The position numbers and the translations under genes are program-made. From Chroococcidiopsidaceae cyanobacterium YX2bin18 (GTDB lineage Bacteria > Cyanobacteriota > Cyanobacteriia > Cyanobacteriales > Chroococcidiopsidaceae): a stretch of DNA of 46,727 bases. The stretch spans positions 1-46,727 of the forward strand of contig JAUJND010000033.1 in NCBI GenBank assembly GCA_030446505.1, given 5' to 3'. The notes under the pieces were generated by a model, which was not told the DNA's origin, ran no database searches, and saw only the letters and a list, made by a program, of their open reading frames with translations. Shown one piece after another: positions 21,001 to 31,601 of the stretch. The first letter of the stretch is position 1, and the number at the start of each line of letters is the position of its first letter.

Positions 21001-23606
21001 ATTTGGATAGCACAAATCGCTGTATCGATCGCTGAGTTTCAGATAAACTTAGGGTTTTATTGTTGTAGCCCACTGGTGCCCATAGCATTGGTGCACAGAG
21101 CTTGGAGAAGGCGTTAACCATGCGCCCAATTAGGAAAAATCAATTTTGCTTGATATCATAGCTCTATTGAATAGTCGGTAGCGATCGCGCTAATTCTATC
21201 AGCATCGGTAGTGTAGGAGGAGATAGACACTCCATTATTAGATCTACCATCGCTGGTATCGATACCATTTGCCACCATCAACATTAACCTTGTTTTGGCG
21301 GTAGTTGCATTCGTTGGATCGTGATAGCTGCTGACACAGGCAATCGGAGTTTGACTCTTTCCGCATTATTGTCGTAGTGATAGACTGCTGTCGCCTCGCC
21401 GTAAGTCAGGTGAGGTGCTGTACTCTCGTCTATGGTGGGTATCGGCATCATCCGCGCCACCTTTCATTGGCATCGTATCTGGCAAAACTATAGTGTATGG
21501 ACTATTTGTACTCTCACCTGCCAACCGAGGAGCAGTGGGAGCAGGGTTGCCAGATTCAAGCACATTACGAGCAGACATAAAAGAATCAGCATTTACAGCC
21601 GGATAGTCAGAAGACGGATTACGGTAAATTCCCGCGCCTGTAATCACCCGCACACCACCATTAGCAGGTAAGTTAGGCACAGGTTGTTGAATTGCAGTTT
21701 GCTCCCAGAAGCCATTACGATCTGCTATTCCCGCTTCTGGGACAGGTATCACCTGCGTCGTCCGATACCGTGGCTCAGTTTTTGAATCAGTCCAGTTAAT
21801 GCCACTGCCTATCAGCTGCTTTTCTGTTGCTCCTGTAACGTAATTACCTGCGTCATCTTTCCGCAGAACAGGAAGGTTGTTACCGACATAGATGCGATCG
21901 CCAATATTTGCTTCTTTGCCCTCTTTTTGCTGCTTTTCTGGCTGAGTCTGCGGTAAATTAGCTTGGTTAAGACTGACAGTAGTGTCAGTGAGGTTGTTAC
22001 TAAAGTCTATGGGATTAACCTCTATCGGATTTCGCCAAACTTCAGGTGGCTCAATCGTGCCAAAAGCAAAAACTCTGATATCAATACTGTTTATCGGATT
22101 ATACGGGTAGAGCGGATTAGCATTGGTAGTTGGGACTTCAGCGTAAGGAACACGGCGAGTACGATTTTTTAGGTAAATCTCTATTTGCTCTGCAAGGACA
22201 TTCCAGGTATTTAAGCTACTGCCTTCCGGCGCGTTGAGCTTGTCCGCAAATCCCTGTTTAACCTCCGGCGGGTACTGACGTACATTTGAAACACTATCTA
22301 TAGTAGGTTGCAGGATTTCTCTCGTGTCCTTTTCCGCGTCATAGTAGTTCGGATGGAAAGAGAGCGCTGTCTGCTTCATCAAAGCAATTCGCTGGTTATA
22401 GGCAGCATCATTAAATGCTACTTCTACACCGCCTTCACTAGTTGTAGATTTAGTTCTGCGATCAAGCGTCGCCAAAAGTGGAGCGTTCCCAAATCCATTA
22501 AATAGGTCAACGATTACTGGTTCTCGATCTGTTCTATCGTTGATACTGCCAACTGCTATATTGCCACCAACCGTGATTTTACTGTTGTCTTCAGTATAAA
22601 AACAAGAGGAACTACTACTAACTTGAAACATCCTAACTGCCTGTCTATTGTTACCACCAATTAGCAAATTGCCATTTGTGGAAATTCTGCCATTTAGACG
22701 GAAGGGGGAATCAGGGGAATTAGGGGTAATTTCCAGGTCATCTTGGAATGCAACGACGTTGTTACTTAGGGGAATGCGACTGCGGTCTTGTTGAAACTCT
22801 AAAGCAGAAAAGCCTTTACTGCCTTTGTAAACCTCGTAGTTATTAGTATCAGCAACAGGAGTGGTAATTGGAACCGTTGCCGTGTAGACAAAGAAACTTT
22901 TAGTTAATTTTGCACCTGATTTGTACCAACCATTACTTACCAAACTGTTACTGGAACCGACATTCTCGCACTGACTACCCAACCCAGTTTCCATTGGTGG
23001 GGTTCTGGCGGCTATTACATTTCTGGATCTGTTTGCACCGTTAGTAGGGCTACGGAAATAGATGCCGTATAGGGTATAGCTATCAAACTTACCGTTATTA
23101 TCGGTATCGACCGGAAATCTCCAGGCAGTATTTAGAGTTTTATTAGTTTCAATAGTGGGGTTTAGATCAATATCATTAACAAGTTTCAGCCGAGTCTCAT
23201 CGCCCAAGAGATAGCTATCCTTATTAAGCACCTTCTCAAACGCAGCATCCGTTGGGGTTTCTTGTGGCAGGGTAGGATCTGCCAATAAAGCATTTATTTT
23301 CGCTCTAGCGCGATCAAGCGCAGGTGTAGCAGCGTTTATGGTTGACTCATCTACCCTGAGATTATTTGCATATTTAGAGCGATCAAATGAGCGGATCATC
23401 AGCGCTGTGGTTAGTAGCACAACTACCATTGACACCATTGCCACAGTAGGTAACACAAATCCCGACATTGAAAGACTTTGGTATCTCCCCCTGACAAGCA
23501 GACTACGCAGAAACCACTGCATCTGCTCTTTGGAATTGGCTTTAGATAGCTGCCAAATCTTCTGTAGGAAATTTGGAACTGCTTTATCTTGCTTGCGGGT
23601 TGACAT
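18094..23606 (-). pseudogene. hpsA: Hormogonium polysaccharide biosynthesis protein HpsA, 3' half frameshifted
   Basis: About 1,837 codons in total. The first 746 codons (23606-21366) are perfectly open. The N-terminus has a basic region and one membrane segment at residues 49-71 (SGFVLPTVAMVSMVVVLLTT), then ALDRARAKINALLADPTLPQ and a very large exported domain rich in Asn, Asp and Tyr. Beyond 21366 the rest is recognisable only in alternating frames: IACVSSYHDPTNATTA near 21320, RIRLINGRDLSRTRGKYLW near 20580, FSPARKNLVQRLGAGTTARP near 19860, and a C-terminus LFAQKFTQQPVNPGDEFFRE followed by VSRDDLGVQKHF, ending at 18094. Family knowledge: HpsA is linked to polysaccharide secretion and gliding in filamentous cyanobacteria; its biochemistry is unknown. 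Confidence 0.8.
20612..20694. repeat. Imperfect tandem duplication (two 35-bp units) inside hpsA
   Basis: Two 35-base units starting TTGAGCGGCGTGT (20612-20646 and 20660-20694) differ at three positions and are separated by 13 bp. The period is 48 bp, exactly 16 codons, so the duplication itself would not shift the frame. It lies in the broken half of hpsA just upstream, in the coding sense, of the RIRLINGRDLS block. Confidence 0.7.
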
Positions 23607-24453
23607 GACTGTTGTGCCAAAAATTGAAATGTTTTACCGTTGAAGAAGGAAAATAGCAGTAATAATACTTAGATTATTTCAGTTGAGTGTAATTTTATTT
23701 ATACATCAGTAAATATACCAGAATATCGCGGATAAAAGTAGGGTCATCTTAACTAAGGGATTATAATTTGAGAACTTTTCGGGTTAATTTACTTAAATTT
23801 CACAAGGAGCAATAATTATTCTAGCGTTTGAGTTCTAACTCCTAGCTTGGGCAACAAAATCATTAGCTAAAGGTGCTAATTAATCCACGCGATTGCTTAA
23901 ACCGATGAAAAAAGAGCTATAAGCGTGTATAAATCTAAAATTGAGCAATAAGAAGCTTTCTATTGTCTTAAAAACAAATTTTTGGGCAGATACTACCGTT
24001 TTTGTCACAAAGATGCAGGGGAGATGGGGAGCTGTTCTTGGCAACCCCATAGATAAATCTAGGGGCTTGAGATAAGGACGTGCGTGAACCTTGCTGCAAG
24101 CAGTCTCAGTCCAATTAATTCTTCTCCACAACTAAAGTTGGGGGCTTGTACCACATGGCAGAGGGGCGTTTTTCTTCTTTCCCCCCTGCCTTTTTGGTCA
24201 GGGCTTTATCAAAGTAGTTGCATGGCTCCGCTCGCTAGCGAAATTAATTTTTTTGAATCTGTCTGTGTGAGTTACCATCAGTTTCTTGTCTGCTCAAACC
24301 ATGAGTTAAGGCGAGTTTCAGGAGAACATTGTTGACTATTAGGTACTATTCGCCTAATGCTGAGATAATGCTTAGTGCAAGCAATACAAGCGCCCTTGGA
24401 GGAATATATTGCTTGCTATAGTCCAAGAAACCCTATTGTGTGTTGGTATTTAG
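23607..24453. other. Intergenic region upstream of hpsA and DUF3598 gene (about 850 bp)
   Basis: No coding frame on either strand shows recognisable similarity. A pyrimidine-rich stretch near 24173-24195 and AT-rich DNA near 23650-23830 are visible. The hps promoter should lie at 23610-23800 on the minus strand. I could not define a sigma-factor box. Confidence 0.4.
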
Positions 24454-25283
24454 ATGACATCGGTTCAACGTCTCAATGCAAATCTGCTCCAGAACTTGGG
24501 TGCATGGCAAGGCTCTTTTCCCGTCTTTCACCCCAAGGAGAGCTAAAGCAAGACATTCCTACCCTAGTCACTCTAGAAGGAATGAATGACAATCAAACCG
24601 TTCGCCAAACAATTCAGCACTTCTTCCGCAACTGGGGAAGTGGTACAAGAAAAGGTGCTGGAGTATAGTTCCTTGAATCGGAGTGTACTGTTTTTTGAAA
24701 ATGGTGCTTTTTCTCAAGGCTCGATCCAATTTGAGCTTTTCTAAATTTGGGGCTGAACTAGGCTTTATTAATGGCGATCACCGGCTACGCTTGGTGCAAT
24801 TGTTTGATCCAGATAGTCAGTTGTCTAGTTTGACGCTAATTCGCGAACATCGCTTAAATACAGCAGCGTCAGAACGTCCGCCTTTGACTTTAGAAATGCT
24901 ATTGGGGGAATGGCAAGGGAGAAGCAGTAACCCTCTACCCTGATTGGCGTAATGCCGAGAGTTATGCCACCACGTTATCTATCCACAAAGTAGGCGATCG
25001 CCCATCCCAGCGCTTAACAACTTCTGGCTTAGAACTTTCCTCTACCGCCAACATTGACGGTTCTACCCTCCAGTTTGACCAAAAACATCCGGTGCAAGTT
25101 CTACTTCTAGCAGATGGTGCATCTTCTACCACGCCACTAAGCATTCCTAAAGGTCATTCATTTTTCTTGGAGGCTGGTGGCTCGTTGAGGAAAAATCTGC
25201 GCCAACGTCTGATTCGTAGCTACGATGCCCAAGGCGGATGGAGCAGTCTCACACTGGTAACAGAGCATAAAATCAGCGATTAA
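24454..25283 (+). pseudogene. DUF3598-family (calycin-like) protein, frameshifted
   Basis: ATG 24454 gives MTSVQRLNANLLQNLGAWQG, then in the next frame SRLSPQGELKQDIPTLVTLE and NQTVRQTIQHFF. Later blocks: NRSVLFFENGAFSQGSIQF, GAELGFINGDHRLRLVQLFD, TLEMLLGEWQGEAV-like near 24890, FDQKHPVQVLLLADGASSTT and GGWSSLTLVTEHKISD to TAA 25281-25283. This order of a repeated 'GxWQG' barrel unit is typical of cyanobacterial DUF3598 proteins, which belong to the lipocalin-like calycin fold. The function is not established. At least five indels. Its stop abuts the stop of the convergent CpcT/CpeT gene. Confidence 0.75.
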
Positions 25284-25872
25284 TCAAGAGGGCAGTTCTG
25301 CGGCAAAATCCTGGCACTTACTGAACTCATACGCTCCGATCGTCAAAGCACCTAAAGAGATTGTCCGGTGTCTTGATCAACCTGGTCATAGCTAAGGAAG
25401 CACTCTGCACTCGTTGCAAATCCTAAAATTACCTGACGGCTTTTTCCCTCGTACTGAAAGTAACATTTTGCCCCTGGTTCTGGTTGAGCGATAAAGGTTT
25501 CAGCTTACTGCGTCACCGTCAGCATACAGCCTGGTAACAATTCAAGTCTGTCAGGTTTAGTTCGCTCAACTGCCTGGGGTTAGCTCCTGCTCCTCGGAAC
25601 TTCTCTGGTTGTTTTAGTGCTAGGTATTGCACTTGAAAGTGGGATTGTTCGGTTTCTTGCAGCAGGATTACACGCTGCCGATAAGTTCGCTCTAGGTACA
25701 AAAAATTTGCCTGTTCCGCGAATAGTGCCAGATTACCCTGAATTCTTTGAGGCAAGGGACAGTGATAGAGATGGAGGTGAAACCAGGCGGATTGTTCTAT
25801 AGCTTGACTTCGGTTGGCAAATTCTCCCGCTAGCCACTGAGCTAGGGTTTTTAGAGTGTGAGGGTGGGTCAT
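25284..25872 (-). pseudogene. CpcT/CpeT-type chromophore lyase, one frameshift
   Basis: About 196 codons from ATG 25872: MTHPHTLKTLAQWLAGEFAN, HLHLYHCPLPQRIQGNLALF, EQANFLYLERTYRQRVILLQ, FQVQYLALKQPEKFRGAGAN and LNLTDLNCYQAV. Near 25515 one indel joins GCMLTVTQ to TFIAQPEPGAKCYFQYEGKS, then TSAECFLSYDQVDQDTGQSL, ending AAELPS at TGA 25284-25286. CpcT and CpeT attach phycocyanobilin or phycoerythrobilin to beta-subunit cysteines of phycobiliproteins, and the length fits. Which chromophore or phycobiliprotein is served cannot be told here. A single indel in an otherwise conserved gene suggests sequence error. Confidence 0.8.
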
Positions 25873-25971
25873 TTTAAAGTTATTTTATTTTTGTGCAACC
25901 ATATTAAAAATATATTTTTGGGATTTTCTAGCGAACCACTTGAAGTATCTTGTCAAAACAATAGAGCCTTA

Positions 25972-27168
25972 ATGCATATATTTTCACCTGTCCAACAATT
26001 CCTGCTCACTTGGCTGCTATTTTTAGTAACAGGTTGGGCAACACTAAATGCACTGAGTTATGTCGGGGAACTTCTCAGTATTTTAATTACGGCAGGATTA
26101 ATTGCATTCTACTTAACTATGCTGTTGCTGCTCTTACAACCATTTCTGCCTCGAAATGTAGCAGCAGTACTTGTCTATTTAGTAACGGGCTTTGTTGTTG
26201 TAATTATTGGCGTGACTCTTGTTCCACCAGTATTTAACCAAGCACGGCTTTTTGTAACTAACTTACCATCGTTGGTAGATTCTGCCCAAGATCAATTGAC
26301 TTCCTTCCAAACTTGGTGTGCAGCGCAATTTGCCATTTGATGTCCGAACTTTGGCATCGCAACTGCTGACACAAGTACAAACTCAGGTCGAGGCGATCGC
26401 CACCAGAGGTTTAGGATTGGTCGTAGGTACATTTAACTGGTTCTTAGACTTGATCCTGATTGTGGTGATCTCGTTTTATATGCTGATTGATGGCGAGCGA
26501 GTTTGGCAGAGTATGACCAGTATTTTTACGCTCAAAATTCGAGATGGCTTGACAGAATCATTGCAACGCAACCTCCAACGGTTTGTTTCTGGGCAGCTAT
26601 TGTTGGGGTTGTTTATGGCTATTACCTTGACAGTAGCATTTTGGGTATTACGAGTTCCCTTTTTCTGCTATTTGCTGTTTTTATCAGCTTAATGGAAGTA
26701 ATTCCTTTTGTAGGGGCGACATTAGGAATTGTTACAGTAGCAACTGTAGTAGCATTTATCGACTGGTGGCTGGCATTACAAGTGTTGGCAATGGCGATCG
26801 CACTTCAGCAGATAAAAGACAATTTAGTCGCTCCCCGAATTATGGGCAACTTGACAGGTTTGTCGCCAGTGATAATTTTTATATCTCTACTATTAGGAGC
26901 GCGATTAGGAGGGCTATTGGGGTAATTTTGGCAATTCCACTTACCGGAGTCGGGAAAAAGCCTAGCGGAAATTGTGCTTGATCCGATGCTACCTCCCCAG
27001 ACTGGCTCGTTTTTCCACAATCCTTTTAACAAAGATAGTGTCACCTCAGCGTCAGAGTCTGAGCGAGCACCGATACCACTGATAAAATGCTGGATCATGC
27101 ACAGCCTTAACTTTACCGCGGAATGCGGTTATCACAGGCACTGGCTTTTAAAGCCAGCATACCGATGA
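25972..27168 (+). pseudogene. AI-2E family transporter (PerM/TqsA-like permease), frameshifted
   Basis: ATG 25972 (MHIFSPVQQFLLTW). Several helices follow: LLFLVTGWATLNALSYVGEL, LITAGLIAFYLTMLLLLLQP and VLVYLVTGFVVVIIGVTLVP. Then NLPSLVDSAQDQLTSFQTW and, after a frame change near 26320, RNLPFDVRTLASQLLTQVQT and IVVISFYMLIDGERVW. Further changes near 26525, 26680 and 26950 join FVSGQLLLGLFMAITLTVAF, LMEVIPFVGATLGIVTVATV, LSPVIIFISLLLGARLGGLL and LAIPLTG. This helix pattern and the 'PFVGA' and 'GxxxGLLG' blocks define the AI-2E exporter superfamily. The substrate in cyanobacteria is unknown. The exact C-terminus is uncertain, with the frame open to 27168. Confidence 0.8.
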
Positions 27169-27258
27169 CTGGAGAGGGCAATCTTGGATCTAAAACGTTT
27201 CTTTGGGCTGACAACACTTGTAGCTTTCTTGCAGCGATTGCTTTTTGGCAGACTACCA

Positions 27259-29017
27259 ATGAAACCCCCTAACCAACTACACCCGACTGATAGTAGCTGT
27301 ATTTTTAGTGTGCCTTAACCTGATCAGCGTGTCTTCAACTGGGCAATCATCTATGACATCTCCACCCCAGCTACTGAGTGATCCATTTCTGCAACTGCCA
27401 ACTGCAACCTCGGTAAGAGTTGTTTGGTTTACTGAATTTGCTGGTTCCGAACATATACAGTCACCTATGGTCATCGCAATTCCTCTGTCGTTGCAACCAC
27501 TACTAAACTCAGCCGGATGCGTGAAGATCAAGATTCTAGAGTAGGTCACAATCAAAATCAGTACACAACAATGCGCGATATCTGGAGGCATGAAGCCAGA
27601 AGTTACTGGGCTAACTCCTGGCAGTACTGTTCCTTACAGGAGTGACGGTATGCGAGAAGATGGTGAGACTGTTAGCAGCGCTCAGTTCAGTTTAGCATCC
27701 TCGCCGACACCAAACACTCCCCTAAAGATTCTGCTGACTTCTGATCTCAACTCAAGCCGATGACTGCTGCTAATCTTCAGAAGGTAGTCGAAACTGTGGG
27801 ACGAGTAAACGCAGTTTCTTTGCTGGTGATTTGGTGAATGTCCCGATCCTCGGAATGGTTTGATGACAATCGTGGTGGTGCTTTCTTTCCATGTCTCCAA
27901 GGTCGTGCCAAGCGTGAATTAGATAAAAATGGGATTAAGACTATCTACAAAGGTGGTGAAATTATCCAACACGCCCCAATGTTTACGGCAATCGGCAATC
28001 ATGAGGTGATGGGTCGTGCTAAAAGTGGCAGTTTGAATGATCAGTTTGAGGATGCTATTCCCCGCGACGTTGCTCAACAAATTTATCAGCGCAAATTTGG
28101 AGCCTTGAAGTCGAATAACGCTGAGTAATGTGAATAGCCGCTGGCTAAAGGACAATTCCTTTAATACTGATACTTACGAGGAGATTTTCACGCTACCCGA
28201 AAGCAATCAAGGTGAGGCTTACTATGCAGTTACTTTCGGTGATGTGCGCTTAGTGGTACTTTACGCAACAAATATCTGGCGATCGCTAACAACCTAGATG
28301 CAGAGACTAAAGGCAAGTACCAAGAACGAAGCCAAGACTTGAACAATTCAGATGAATGGGGGTATGGACAGCATATTTTTGAGGCGATTACTCCTGGTAG
28401 TACCCAGTACAACTGGATGCAGCAAGAACTCAATAGTCCTCAATTCCAACGAAGCAAAATACAAAGTTGTCATGCTGCATCATCCGCCCCATTCTCTCGG
28501 TGACAACATTGTTCCTCCCTATACTGATCCTATTCAGGTAATTGACCGCAACAAGGATAAGAGTATTAAGGCAGTGCGTTACGAGTACCCGAAGCAGGCA
28601 GATTACATCATTCGTGATGTTGTACCACTGTTAGAGGCAGCTAATGTGCAGCTTGTATTCTACGGGCATTCACATTTGTGGAACCGCTTTGTTAGCCCCA
28701 ATAAAATGCATTTTCTAGAAACTTCTAATGTTGGTAACTCCTACGGTGCTTATATGGGTAACAAGCAGCGAGAAGTGCCAACTGGCTATAGGGATGACTA
28801 TGTTGTAACGGGTGATCCTACGAGCTAGAGCCGATAGTACCGACAATTGCACCCTTGCTAGCTAAGGGCGGTAAACCATTGCCTTATGTTGCAAGTAATG
28901 ATATCACTGTTTTCAGCATCTTCGACACGGCAGGCTGGTACGGTGAGCAGCTATCGTTTTGACACGCAGGAACCGAAATCAGAGGTTGTCAAGTTTGACG
29001 AGTTTAGGTTGAAATAG
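27259..29017 (+). pseudogene. Calcineurin-like (purple acid phosphatase-type) metallophosphoesterase, frameshifted
   Basis: About 586 codons, ATG 27259. An N-terminal hydrophobic segment (YTRLIVAVFLVCLNLISVSS, after a frame change) suggests export. It is followed by a fibronectin-like PAP N-domain (ATSVRVVWFTEF, VTGLTPGSTVPYRV-like). Metallophosphoesterase motifs appear in order: FFAGDLVNVP (GDxx), MFTAIGNHEVMGRA (GNHE), VVMLHHPPHSLGD, and LVFYGHSHLWNRF (GHxH). So the two-metal site is fully represented. The C-terminus DTQEPKSEVVKFDEFRLK ends at TAG 29015. At least seven indels. The likely role is periplasmic phosphate-ester hydrolysis; the substrate is not visible. Confidence 0.8.
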
Positions 29018-29091
29018 AACGGTTTCGCAGTTGCCTACTAGCCCAACTACAATTATCTTGGCTTTGCTTCGATTCTTGCAGCTAATAATGT

Positions 29092-29194
29092 CAGGAGTTA
29101 CGCAGTTGGACGCAGTAATGTCATTCTGAGCGGTAGCGAAGAATCTGGGAGATCTTCACTGCGTTCAGCATGACATTCAACTGCGTAACTCCTA
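29092..29194. repeat. MITE-like palindromic element, copy 2
   Basis: Near-identical to the element at 15155-15258 but inverted. The terminal inverted repeats AGGAGTTACGCAGTTG and CAACTGCGTAACTCCT are perfect over 16 bp. The interior again has GTCATTCTGAGCGGTAGCGA and, oppositely oriented, GTTCAGCATGACATTCAAC. It sits between the phosphoesterase and the small membrane protein gene. Flanks AATGT and AATAT match at four of five positions, so a target duplication is only suggestive here. Confidence 0.85.
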
Positions 29195-29426
29195 AATATT
29201 ATAACCTTAAGGAATGCAGCTTTTGAGCAATGAAATTGCGATTAGTTGGCAAAACTTCAACATCTGCATCTACTTTTAGTTAGAAGTATAATGATTGCTA
29301 TATATCTCAAAAAGCGCCCTTAGACTGTAAAGACCTGTTGCAGATCTGTCAAAAATATTTAGAAATCGTCTACAACACAGTCAGAGCTTAAATCTAAAAC
29401 TTTAAGAAAATCTTGAGGTAAATGTC

Positions 29427-29738
29427 ATGGATAATTTCCGCAAATATCGTATTGCCTGTACCCTAACGTTTGGCGATATCTATGGTCAAATCATTATTTG
29501 GCTAATCACTATTGCCTTGAGTTTGGCTTCGGCAATGGCAATGATGGGTGCCAGACGACCTTACTACGCCTTAGCTACTGTTGGACTGATTATATTGCTG
29601 TCGCTACCCTTCTTGCTTTTTGCTTTTGTGACTACATTGTTCAATCACATCGAGCTAACTGCTGTAGATGCACAGACAAAAATGGAACCTATGCCTGGTA
29701 ATGTATCCCAACAACAGCCTGTAGAAGCAACGAGCTGA
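29427..29738 (+). CDS. Small two-helix membrane protein upstream of sdhA
   Basis: Intact, 103 codons, ATG 29427, with a GAGG-type ribosome site 10 bp upstream (29414-29417). The two membrane helices are at about residues 20-41 (IIIWLITIALSLASAMAMMG) and 47-69 (ALATVGLIILLSLPFLLFAF), with a soluble C-terminal tail rich in Thr, Gln and Pro (KMEPMPGNVSQQQPVEATS). I do not recognise a family beyond a conserved cyanobacterial hypothetical protein. It lies 135 bp upstream of sdhA on the same strand. There is no histidine within the helices, so a heme-ligating SdhC/D-type anchor is not supported. Confidence 0.75.
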   Translation: MDNFRKYRIACTLTFGDIYGQIIIWLITIALSLASAMAMMGARRPYYALATVGLIILLSLPFLLFAFVTTLFNHIELTAVDAQTKMEPMPGNVSQQQPVEATS

Positions 29739-29873
29739 ATGTGGGAGTAAAGTAACAAATTCTTGTCTAATCCTAGTTTTAATCTACAGCCTGAAAATCT
29801 CTGAAACTTCCTTGTCTTTTGGTAGGGAAGTTTTTATATAAGATATGACAGAAATTTTAGATAGCAAAAGATC

Positions 29874-31601
29874 ATGCTAGAACACGACATTATCATTGTT
29901 GGGGGTGGCTTAGCTGGATGTCGCGCGGCGGTTGAAATTGCTCGAACTGACCCTAGCCTAAATGTAGCTTTAGTCGCCAAAACTCACCCGATTCGTTCCC
30001 ACTCAGTCGCTGCTCAAGGTGGGATTGCCGCGACGCTAAAAAATGTAGATTCGGCTGACAGTTGGGAGGCTCATGCGTTTGATACAGTCAAGGGTTCTGA
30101 CTACCTAGCAGACCAAGATGCAGTAGAAATTCTTACCCGCGAAGCTCCAGATGTGGTAATTGACTTGGAACACATGGGGGTGCTGTTTTCCCGCTTGCCA
30201 GATGGTCGCATTGCTCAACGTGCTTTTGGCGGGCATTCCCACAACCGCACTTGCTATGCGGCAGACAAAACAGGTCATGCCATTTTACATGAACTAGTTA
30301 ATAATTTGCGGCGGTATGGTGTGCAGATTTACGACGAGTGGTATGTAATGCGCTTGATTGTTGAAGATGCTCAAGCGAAGGGTGTGGTAATGTACCGCAT
30401 CTTGGACGGGCATCTGGCTGTAGTCCGAGCGAAAGCGGTGATGTTGGCGACAGGTGGTTATGGTCGGGTCTACAACACTACTTCAAATGACTATGCCTCG
30501 ACTGGGGATGGGTTGGCAATGACAGCGATCGCTGGGCTGCCACTAGAAGATATGGAGTTTGTCCAATTTCATCCCACTGGGTTGTATCCAGTTGGTGTGC
30601 TGATTTCCGAAGCAGTGCGCGGCGAAGGAGCGTATCTAATTAATAGTGATGGCGATCGCTTTATGGCTACCTATGCTCCTAGTCGGATGGAATTAGCTCC
30701 GCGTGATATTACTTCCCGCGCGATCGCTTGTGAAGTGCTTGCGGGTCGCGGCATTCATCCCGATGGCAGTGCTGGTGGTCCTTTTGTCTATCTTGATTTA
30801 CGTCATTTGGGTCAAGAAAAAATTATGAGCCGAATTCCCTTTTGCTGGGAGGAAGCTCATCGGTTAGTTGGTATTGACGCTGTGCATCAGCCAATTCCGG
30901 TAAGACCAACAGTTCACTACTCTATGGGTGGGATTCCTGTTAATACAAATGGTCAAGTACGCAGCGGTACTGAAAGTTTAATTGATGGCTTCTTTGCTGC
31001 TGGGGAATCTGCCTGTGTTTCAGTGCATGGAGCAAATCGGTTGGGGAGTAATTCTTTATTGGAGTGTGTTGTTTATGGACGCAGAGTTGGAGCTTTCGCG
31101 GCACAATTTGTGCAAAATCGCAAGTTACCGCTTATAGACGAGCAAAGCTACGTTAACGAGGCGCAACAACAGATTCAAGCGCTGCTGGAGCAACCAGGAC
31201 AGTACCGAATTGCCCAAGTCCGTGATGCTTTTCAAGATTGCATGACTAAGCATTGCGGCGTTTTTCGGACTCCAGAATTAATGCGTCAGGGATTGCAACA
31301 ATTACAACAGCTACAACAGCAATACCAGCAAATATATTTAGATGACAAGGGTAGCTGCTGGAATACAGAAGTTATCGAAGCTCTAGAATTACGCAGCTTG
31401 ATGGTTGTAGGGCGGATAATTTTGACATCGGCTCTGAATCGCCAAGAAAGTCGTGGCGCTCACTTTCGGGAAGATTACCCTAACCGAGACGATGCCGATT
31501 TCCTCAAACACACAATGGCTTACTATTCACCCGCTGGCATTGATCTCCAGTATCGCGCAGTAACTATTACTTTGTTTGAGCCGCAAGAACGCAAGTATTG
31601 A
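29874..31601 (+). CDS. sdhA: Succinate dehydrogenase/fumarate reductase flavoprotein subunit
   Basis: Intact, 575 codons, ATG 29874. It oxidises succinate to fumarate with FAD and passes electrons through the iron-sulfur subunit toward plastoquinone in the thylakoid respiratory chain. Visible: the Rossmann FAD motif DIIIVGGGLAGCRAAVEIAR, the FAD-attachment region PIRSHSVAAQGGIAA with its His, GGHSHNRTCYAADKTGHAI, FVQFHPTGLYPVGVLISEAV, PVRPTVHYSMGGIPVN and ESACVSVHGANRLGSNSLLE. The C-terminal helical domain ends with SRGAHFREDYPNRDD, all canonical. No sdhB or membrane anchor gene is adjacent, as often in cyanobacteria. A coiled-coil gene follows after 23 bp. Confidence 0.95.
   Translation: MLEHDIIIVGGGLAGCRAAVEIARTDPSLNVALVAKTHPIRSHSVAAQGGIAATLKNVDSADSWEAHAFDTVKGSDYLADQDAVEILTREAPDVVIDLEHMGVLFSRLPDGRIAQRAFGGHSHNRTCYAADKTGHAILHELVNNLRRYGVQIYDEWYVMRLIVEDAQAKGVVMYRILDGHLAVVRAKAVMLATGGYGRVYNTTSNDYASTGDGLAMTAIAGLPLEDMEFVQFHPTGLYPVGVLISEAVRGEGAYLINSDGDRFMATYAPSRMELAPRDITSRAIACEVLAGRGIHPDGSAGGPFVYLDLRHLGQEKIMSRIPFCWEEAHRLVGIDAVHQPIPVRPTVHYSMGGIPVNTNGQVRSGTESLIDGFFAAGESACVSVHGANRLGSNSLLECVVYGRRVGAFAAQFVQNRKLPLIDEQSYVNEAQQQIQALLEQPGQYRIAQVRDAFQDCMTKHCGVFRTPELMRQGLQQLQQLQQQYQQIYLDDKGSCWNTEVIEALELRSLMVVGRIILTSALNRQESRGAHFREDYPNRDDADFLKHTMAYYSPAGIDLQYRAVTITLFEPQERKY

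Noticed and set aside
23880..24335. Short frames on both strands upstream of the DUF3598 gene
   Set aside because: No domain, no conserved composition and no ribosome site; I cannot support a gene.
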